A DNA stretch of 64,000 bases from Stichopus chloronotus. Lineage: Eukaryota > Echinodermata > Holothuroidea > Aspidochirotida > Stichopodidae. The stretch is from NCBI GenBank assembly GCA_021234535.1, contig CM037842.1, positions 23,437,106 to 23,501,105 of the forward strand, given 5' to 3'. The notes under the pieces are model-generated. The model did no database searches. It saw nothing but the letters and a program-made list of their open reading frames with translations, and was not told where the DNA came from. Below are positions 56,651 through 64,000 of this stretch, piece after piece. Position 1 is the first letter of the stretch, and every line of letters starts with the position of its first letter. A program made the translations under genes and the position numbers.

Positions 56651-57377
56651 GACTTTGAAGAAACTGCAAACATAAAAATTCATGTCCAACTATATTGTCA
56701 TTTGTTTGAGTGCACCAAGTAAATAATAAGGGATAACTACTGGGATTGAAAATGTCAGTTCCATCCAAAGGCTCTGAATTTTAGTAGAAATATAGACCAA
56801 AGTTGGGGAAATCTAAAATGTGCTGCAGACAAAACTTATTTAGTCTCACAATGAACACCGCTTGAACAGGCTAATGAAAATGAAGCACTAGAGCCTTATG
56901 CATATTCACTACATAGCAGCTGATCACAGTTGTTACACCACAGCTTACACTAGTAAAGGGCAGTAGCACACATGTGTTGCACAGTACATTATGTGCTATT
57001 ATACCTTCACATAGTACTGTATATAGTAGTGCTGTAACATGCATGAATATACACTGAACGAAACTTGATAGATGCAATGTTATAGCTTTTCATTGTTAGT
57101 TTATTTCTTCAACTATGGAAGGAACAAGTTCCCATGCAGCAGGAGACCTGATAAGAGAGAATACAAGGCTTGAATACTCAAACATTCTGCAGAGGAGAGA
57201 ATTCAGTAAATCACAGAGGGCTTTACTCAGGGCAGAATGCTCAAGATATATAAGTGTGCAAGACCATATTGTAGGTGTGGCCTAACGTTCATCATAAGGA
57301 CCGTTATTTCAAAACAGAAGGTCAAATTTTCATAAGTTTACTCTGTTAAGGTAAATTTTAGAAATTTTCAGCATCAT

Positions 57378-58165
57378 TTTGTATTCCTTGCCGAAGGCGG
57401 GCAACGAATCTTTGCGACGATGATTGGGTGTACAGTGCATGTGTGCATGTATGTATGTGTGTGTGTGTGATAAAATCTCGTGCATGCACTAGCTTTTGAA
57501 GGGAATGTGCAAGGTGGTACAAAGTTGATGCTTTGATAGAACATGTGAAGATTTCGCCTGAGATTGTTTTTGGTGTAGGTCAAAGGTCATCTGAGGTCAC
57601 CAGCAGGCAGAATGTGGACAAACTGTGTTTGCAATATCTCAGAAAGGACAAGTTGCATTAGTTTCAGACTTGGAAGGTATGTACTGCCCTTTAAGTAAAT
57701 GATATTGTGAGGGTTTTCTTGTAGGTCAAAGGTCATCTGGGGCCATCAGAAGTCATAATGTAAAAAGCTTGTGAACACTCTAGCTTTTGAAGGGAATGTG
57801 CAAGACAGTCGAAAGTCAGTGTGCGTGTAGGACATTTTACAGATCTTGGCTGGAATTGATTTTGGTAGATGCCAAAGGTCACCTGCAGTTATCTGTAGGC
57901 AGACTATTGGTAAACCATGTTTGCAATATCTTACGAATCACACATTGTTCAAACTTTAAACTTGGCGTGCATGTAAGAGTTTATAAATAAGACAAGGTTG
58001 TTTCTAGAGGTCAGAGGTCATGTGGGGTCATCAGAGGTCATAAAATGAAAAGCTTGTTGTAAACACACTATTTTCAAAGGGAAGATAATTTGACACTTTA
58101 AGTTGTTTTTTTTAGATGCAGTTGATAAATATCATTACTGGGGTAGGTTTAGTGTGGACCAAAGG
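57378..58165 (+). repeat. AGGTCA-rich repeat block, fragment 3
   Basis: It begins GTATTCCTTGCCGAAGGCGG, has a TG tract near 57440-57470, then tandem units with perfect AGGTCAAAGGTCA at 57577-57589 and 57723-57735, plus variants near 58009 and 58158. Same family as 51298-52030. The 58103-58309 open frame lies partly inside it and is not called. Confidence 0.78.
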
Positions 58166-59199
58166 TCATCTGAGGTCCTTGAGTACAAACTGTCAAGACC
58201 TTTGCTGGTGTTGTTTCATTTTTCTGTCTTTCTTATCAGTAGAAAGCATTTAAGCTCTCTTCCAAGCAAAGACTGGCAATGCTTGGACATTTTAGAAGTT
58301 CCAATTTGAAGCCTTTACCTGTCAGTTAGGTTTGAAGTGTAGTTGCTGTTCTAATTTTACATACCTTTGACGTATGATGATGAAACTTCATCTATGCATC
58401 TTCAGCTGGCATTATGCTGGTTTCTGATAAAATATGTCTGTGTTTGCAGACTATTATGCTATGGGTATTTGCTGACCTCGTAACAAAGAAGTTCTGTGGA
58501 AAAGTTCTGTCTGAAAGCCCAATTTGGTTGATTAAATTCCGCACCATACGCCTTTGAGTTTTTATCTAGTCCTCAAATCAGCAGTACAGTATTTGGTAAA
58601 TTTTGGTATCATGCCTCTTTTATTTATTACTATTGTTTTAACAGTTAAAAGTGCTCATGTAGTTTGCGAAGCCATAATTGGCTTTCATTCCAAGTGAGAA
58701 ATTTGTTTGTCTGAAAATGGTGATTGACCAATGAGCTCTGTGGAAAATGATGAGAAAAGATTGACCTGCTTATCTTTCTCAGAGGAATCATTATCTAAGA
58801 TACAGCTCTTGTTGTATCATCAAACATTGTGGAATACATTTGTCTTCTGAAGAGGAAATGTAATGGTTGTGTCAAAGATTTTTCTAGGGAAAAGTCTTGT
58901 TGTACAATAGAGATAAATATGTACTTGGTTATGTAGATGGGGTAGATGGAAGAACTTATGTAGTTTATATTATTGGCAATCATTTCAAATGTTACGAATA
59001 TCTCTTGTTCCTGGAAAATGAGTGCTGTACCTGTGCTATCACTGTGCAGTCTGGAGAATTCTTGGCCTCCAATATTAACTGACATTACATACGTACAGTA
59101 GTTATTGGAAAATGATGTACATCATTAATGGTTTATCTGGAAACCTGTGGTCACTACAGTATGTTGCATCTTGGAAAAAAATAATGCGGGTGTATTAGC

Positions 59200-59240
59200 A
59201 GCAAGGAATTACAAAGCCTCTTGGCTTTGTTGTTGGTTAT
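59200..59240. repeat. Short repeat end, pair of 53019-53060
   Basis: GCAAGGAATTACAAAGCCTC here matches GCAAGGAATCACTATGCCTC near 53021. Both are followed by TTG(G/A)CTTT. Probably ends of one repeat family. Confidence 0.5.
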
Positions 59241-59379
59241 TGCATAGTTCAAGGCAATTATGCACACCAATAGTGGTGTATTGAGGAATGTAGAAAAACA
59301 TAAGAAGAAGTAACATCGCTATGTATTTAATTTCTTCAAACTCACGCCATCACTTTAACAATAAAATAGATACAAAACA

Positions 59380-59520
59380 ATAGATCCCTGTGTATGAGCT
59401 GCTCTGCAGCTTTTGAATTCGATGTCAATCAAAGAGTGCTGGAACTTAGAATCAGTTGAGAATTTTGCTATCCACAAGTCAAAAATGTAGCTTAGGGTGA
59501 TGAGTTGCTGTCTTTAACAC
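59380..59520. mobile_element. MITE family M3, copy 3 (inverted, partial)
   Basis: The reverse complement of this segment matches the first half of copies 1 and 2 (CATCACCCTAAGCTACATTT, CTCAACTGATTCTAAGTTCC). Confidence 0.72.
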
Positions 59521-59529
59521 CTCTGACTC

Positions 59530-62500
59530 TTGCAGGACTCCAAGCAAATGTCATGCATGCAGTTACAGTTCTTTAAATACCCATTTACTGAAGTGTAAAC
59601 ATACAGTATTGTAATGTATGTGCATTATTATGTACTGTATAAATACAGTGTAGCAATATATGTGCATTATTAAACATCTCTTGAAATATTTTGATGTACC
59701 TAGCATCTCCAGCTTACAGTACTGTACACTAATATATTGTCAACCTTGCAGTGTGTATTAGATGCACAGTATGGAATTCCCATCTTCAAGACCACTGTAT
59801 GTTAAGCTGCTGAAACTTTATTGATGCTCAAATCATAATGTGTTGATGTTCCATGTGCCATTGGTACAGAAGGTTTGTATACATTGTTTTAAAAGCAATG
59901 TTTTAAGGAGAAAAAGAAGCTTCTTAAAAAAAAAAGTGACTTTGATGTAAGAAGTTTCAAATATAAAGTAACACCATTGTACTGGTAACTTGATATGCAG
60001 AAGCTGGTATGCAGTAGTGTAGTCAAACTTGCAACTTGATGGATTCAGTTTGCTGCTAGAACGTGTGGTACTGTGTGGCAAAGCAACAGGTTAAATCGGC
60101 AATAAATAATAACACACATGTTAGTATGAAAACTGAACAGACCAAACCATATTAAAATGAATGTAGATCTTTCAGTTTTGCAAATTCACCAGCTTTATAT
60201 GCTGCAATGTGTTAAGAGCCAACCATTAAAGCTTTGTGTGCATGCCAGCATGTGTATCAAATTTCATATATTAAGATACAATTGTGTGAAGTTCGTCATA
60301 TATATGCATGCATGGGAGATGTATGCACAAAAGTGTGAAAGGTAAAGGGTAGCTTAGCTATGTAGTATAATTATACCACCCATTGTAAATCTGTGTAGAT
60401 AAATAATTTCGAACAACAGTTGGGAAGAAACGCTTCCTCTTGTGTCCGGCAGCACCATGCATACTTTTGCAATGATCTTTAAAGTGCCTCAAAATATTCA
60501 AGCTTTTAGAGTACTGTAATGCTATATCCACCTAGTGCATCCATATATATCTGGTAAAACAAACACAATGCCTAAACTAAAATATTGTCTATTGTGTCAA
60601 TGAAGATGTAACATTGTACAGTACATTAAATGGGTGCCGATTTGGTGGTGCCCATGAACAGCCAGTCTGGCTCTGTAAACATTGTGTCAATGATCTCCAG
60701 TGGTGAGTGCACTGTATGACCTGTGTACTGTAGCTGTACCTTTACTGTACATAATAATTGAAAAAGTTGCTTGATTCGTCTAATGTTTGAGGTTAACAAG
60801 TATATGTGTTACCTGAAGTACTGTACAGTGTTCAACTCAGATTACCTGTGATCTTACAGCATATTGCAAAGGATGTACAATGGTTTGTCAACAACCGTAG
60901 CCAACATTATCCACCTAAAAATCTTAATGCTTTGCCATACAACAGACAGTCATTCCCTTTCACCAGGTGCCAGATAGTAACTAAATGATTATTAACCGGC
61001 AATCCCATAAACCCGGTCACTATCGTGGTCTGTGTTGATGTCAGTATCCTGTTTATTCAATGCATTCAGTTCATGTGATCTGTTGTGGTTACTATAACTA
61101 CAGTACATGTGTCTTATAGTAGCTTTGTTTTCTTATGAATGTCTCCCTAATCTACATTCTACACTGTCCCTTGTTATTAGATGGTTTACCCAAAGACAAG
61201 GTTTTGGCATTTTGCAGAAAATTTAAAAAAAAAAAAAATAGGAAAAGTCATAGCTAGTACAGTACAGGCAACATGAGCAACCCCCCAAAAGAAAAAAAAC
61301 AAAATGAAAAAAAAAATGGTGATACTTTGAAATTTTGAAATGACAATTTCAGTATTATTTTAACATTTTCACACTAATTTCATGTGATTTTGTTTGCTCT
61401 AAAACTCTGTAATCCCACAAAAAATGTAACTAGTCGTGGTGATCTGCATGTCCCCCCATCTCTATGAAAATATATCCATGGAATGGAGCAATACCTTGAT
61501 GATGACAGGGGTGATATGGGGGGAGTGAGTGGGCTAAGGTCCCCCCTTCCAAAAATGTTGAATTTTTCTAACTTCATAAAACAGTTCAAAGCCCTATCGA
61601 AGTAGAACACTAGGCCTATGTGATGTGCCAGTGAAACTGTGTTCATTATTTATGAGCTCAAAATACTAGCACTCCCCTGATGAGTTTCTAACAGTAGTTC
61701 TGTTACCCAGAATTTGATACCCTGATAATATTATGGATCATATGGATCACAGTATACCTTAATGGGCCTATTCCAGACATTACCAGTACTGTTATCCTCT
61801 GTGGTTACATATGAGCGCTGCATTAAATTGGATTACTACCTTCAGTTCGGATTACCAGAGTAACTGAGGCCCACAGAAACCGCCTTCCAATTTCAGGAGG
61901 CTTCAACTATAATTTTCCACAATCATAGGCTTTTGTGCCATATGTCTCTCCACCATTGGTGTCATGCAATTAATTTGGATGGAAATTCTGGATGATCTGA
62001 AGAAAAAAGTAACTCATACAAGAAATCCTACTATGTGGAACCATTAATTTGAAACCTACAGAGAACATGAACATAGCATGACTGTAGTTGAGACATAAAG
62101 TGAGAGAAAAAATATATCATACGCTTATACCTTTGTTACAAAATAAAACTATCACAGAGATTTCACTCTCTAGATTGCTTTATTTGCAAAAAACTCACTG
62201 ACAGAGAGTGACACACACTTTGAAGAATAGCCGATACGGAAACACTGCTATTAGTTCCACTGTTTTCATTTACTAGTGGACGTCTAAAGTTTTAAGTTGT
62301 TTTAATAATAAACTCATGGCCTGCATTATCAACCTCTCTACATCCTCTGATGGCAATACATATACCTGATACTCCGATGACACAAATAATTGCAGCATTT
62401 TGAATAAAGTGAGACCTGTTTGTTGAAGAAAACAAATGGGAAGTGAAACCCCCTCAACTTAGAAAGCTCCCCCAGGATCAGTTGTTTATTCACATCACCA

Positions 62501-62630
62501 TGACCTGTACAGGAGTGTAGGCTGGGATGCAGAGGATGTGTCAGGTTAAAAAAAGAAGAAGAAAAAAATACATTTAAAGGGTCTAAGAAAGCAAGAATCA
62601 CCAAGGAAGATGAAAAAATAAAGCCATTAC
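59530..62630. other. Gene C intron, mostly unassigned
   Basis: No supported exon is visible. A plus-strand frame at 60860-60966 (QHIAKDVQWFVNN) sits between splice-like sites, but its phase does not fit gene C. 61440-61560 contains decayed CCCCCC/GGGGGG MITE-like ends. Confidence 0.4.
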
Positions 62631-62635
62631 TGAAG

Positions 62636-62985
62636 AAAGAAATTCCTGAAGAAACATTCACTTCAATTTTCACTTCATTTTGTATCAAGCCTATGCTATT
62701 TTAGCAAAAATTTTCCAAAGGGGCCCTTTGACCCCTCTCCCATGATCAGGGTTTAATACAAATTACTCTGACCTAGCTGGGCATGTTTGTGGACTGAGGT
62801 TTAAAATTTGAATTATCCCAGAAAATGTTTATGAATGTCTCACCCAGCAAGCTAAAAAAAAATTAAAAAGGAATTCCTGAAGATATATTCAGTTCAAATC
62901 TGGCATTAAATGTAGCACCATTTTGCATCCAGCCAACTCTATGTTAGCAAAAATTTTCAAAGGAGAGGGGGGACACCCCTCTTCC
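62636..62985 (+). repeat. Imperfect direct duplication, period about 230 bp
   Basis: AATTCCTGAAGAAACATTCA near 62641 and AATTCCTGAAGATATATTCA near 62871 start two related units, each ending with TTAGCAAAAATTTTC and AAAGG (about 62700 and 62944). Confidence 0.7.
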
Positions 62986-63499
62986 AGGGTGGTGATTAGC
63001 CATCATCTTTCTCGGCCCTCCTCCTGTCAAGTCCTGGATATGCCACTGGATGATGTAATCCCTTACACATGGTACAGGTAGTACAGTGTGTACTGTACAT
63101 TTATTTCAGAAAGCTACCAACATTTATTGCTGTATGTACATACAGTACATGTGTAGTGACAAAATCTTGTCATTAGGTTTATTTAGGGCTGTTATCGTAC
63201 CTGTGTCTGTTGCACCTATTGTTGGCATAAATTTAATCAAGTCATGACACAAGTTCGATTTTCACCCTTTGAAATAACAAAGTGACTGAAATAACTCATG
63301 ACTTGCCACTCAAGTTACTAAAATGAGTGTACTTGCCAGAAAAAAAGAGTGACTTGGTTACAACTGATGGTTGGTTTGCTTTAGGATGGTGTTTCCCTTA
63401 CATTTATGGTATGTATGTCTTACCAATGGCAGCTTTGTTTTCAGATGGTATACTGTACATCTTGCTGATCTTTTACTCATACTATACCTTTACTTTCAG

Positions 63500-63626
63500 A
63501 TGGCTTACCCCTTGCCTATTTTCCGTTAGCCCTGACATCGAGTAGAAGAGGAGTCACACAAAGGGTGGGAGAAGTGACAGATCCAGACCTGCGACATCTC
63601 TTAAGAAAACAGAAGGATTTACCGAG
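63500..63626 (+). CDS. Gene C, downstream exon
   Basis: The acceptor TTTACTTTCAG opens a phase 1 exon encoding DGLPLAYFPLALTSSRRGVT and EVTDPDLRHLLRKQKDLPR, with donor CCGAG|GTAAGT (phase 2). It joins in phase to 55335-56010, giving CVHDGDGLPLAYFP, although unseen exons could lie between. The gene continues beyond the window. The protein is not recognised. Confidence 0.6.
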
Positions 63627-63826
63627 GTAAGTCCATCGGTAGATCTTTATACTTGTTCATTATAAATTCTGATTGTTCTGAGAGTGGTGTTCTTTACATT
63701 CACGTCATACTGCACTAAATTATAGTACCTCTAAGGTTCTGTTACTTGTCTCAGTCTCATCACTGAGTTACAATTTATGTCACATAATACCAAGTGCTAG
63801 GTCGTACTTGGTACTTGGTAAAAAAA

Positions 63827-63945
63827 AATTATCGATAATGTGAAAAACTCTTTGAACCAATAATGTAAAAAAAATTTACCGATAATGTAAAAACGCTCAT
63901 TTGCTGATAATGTAAAATAAATTTACCGATAACGTTAAAACTGTT
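63827..63945 (+). repeat. Short tandem repeat of ACCGATAATGTAAAA
   Basis: Four or so imperfect units of about 30 bp, TTTACCGATAATGTAAAA being the clearest, follow the gene C exon. No function is apparent. Confidence 0.75.
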
Positions 63946-64000
63946 CCAAAGATGATTTCATATGGCCCCACGTAAATGTGTAAGTAGGTGGTTAGACATG

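Noticed and set aside
50100..58165. AGGTCA-rich blocks as satellite of a centromere
   Set aside because: Only a few imperfect units occur in three separate blocks with TG tracts at one end, fitting dispersed repeats better than a centromeric array.
58897..59082. 61-codon frame starting MLYNRDKYVLGYVDG
   Set aside because: No domain, no in-phase donor, and it ends at a stop without fitting gene C; kept as unassigned.
60806..60988. Possible exon reading QHIAKDVQWFVNN between CAG and GTGCC
   Set aside because: It is open only in a phase that does not fit the phase 1 junction of gene C, and the donor is weak.
1..64000. CRISPR arrays, operons, tRNA or rRNA genes
   Set aside because: The window is eukaryotic; the tandem repeats have no spacer structure, and I saw no cloverleaf or rRNA sequence by eye. 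A tRNA scan would settle this.

Overview
The window is eukaryotic nuclear DNA: AT-rich, sparsely coding, with many small exons bounded by GT-AG introns and a large load of decayed transposons. The style of the sequence (the palindrome TAGGCCTA recurring at about 17 sites, Penelope-like, L2-like, hAT and pogo remnants, and lineage-specific Ig receptor genes) suggests a marine deuterostome invertebrate. An echinoderm such as a sea cucumber is my best guess, but this is an inference and not a match to a known genome.

Layout. 1-6.2 kb is a transposon graveyard: a hAT-type MITE with a perfect 8-bp target duplication, a Penelope-like retroelement broken by a second MITE, and a 5'-truncated L2/jockey-like retrotransposon. 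9.4-25.0 kb (+) holds gene A, a 16-exon single-pass receptor: signal peptide, four Ig-like domains, transmembrane segment and a tyrosine-kinase-like domain whose catalytic residues are lost (HPG instead of HRD, DFC instead of DFG). 30.0-34.4 kb (-) holds gene B, an 11-exon paralogue with the same signal/4 Ig/TM/40-nt juxtamembrane exon plan. Instead of a kinase it has a short tyrosine-rich tail with an ITIM-like VSYAVV, a run of ten glutamates and a YTVM motif. The two genes converge tail to tail. 35-46 kb is mostly repeats: fold-back elements, a duplicated segment, a second hAT MITE copy and a 1.5-kb pogo/Tigger-like element. 46.7-47.0 kb is a frameshifted hAT transposase end. 47-64 kb has two exons of an unrecognised gene C (+) that leaves the window, set among MITEs, repeats with perfect DR1 nuclear-receptor half-site pairs, and a striking excess of TACAGTA/TACTGTA.

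How the genes relate. Genes A and B share exon lengths and phases through the ectodomain, the TM exon (105 nt) and the juxtamembrane exon (40 nt), then diverge completely. This looks like a duplicated receptor in which one copy carries a dead kinase and the other a phosphotyrosine-docking tail, resembling in outline the paired receptors of vertebrate immunity. The gene models were assembled by hand: every exon junction is GT-AG and in phase, and both coding totals divide by three (2505 and 1764 nt). Ligands, expression and function cannot be read from the sequence.
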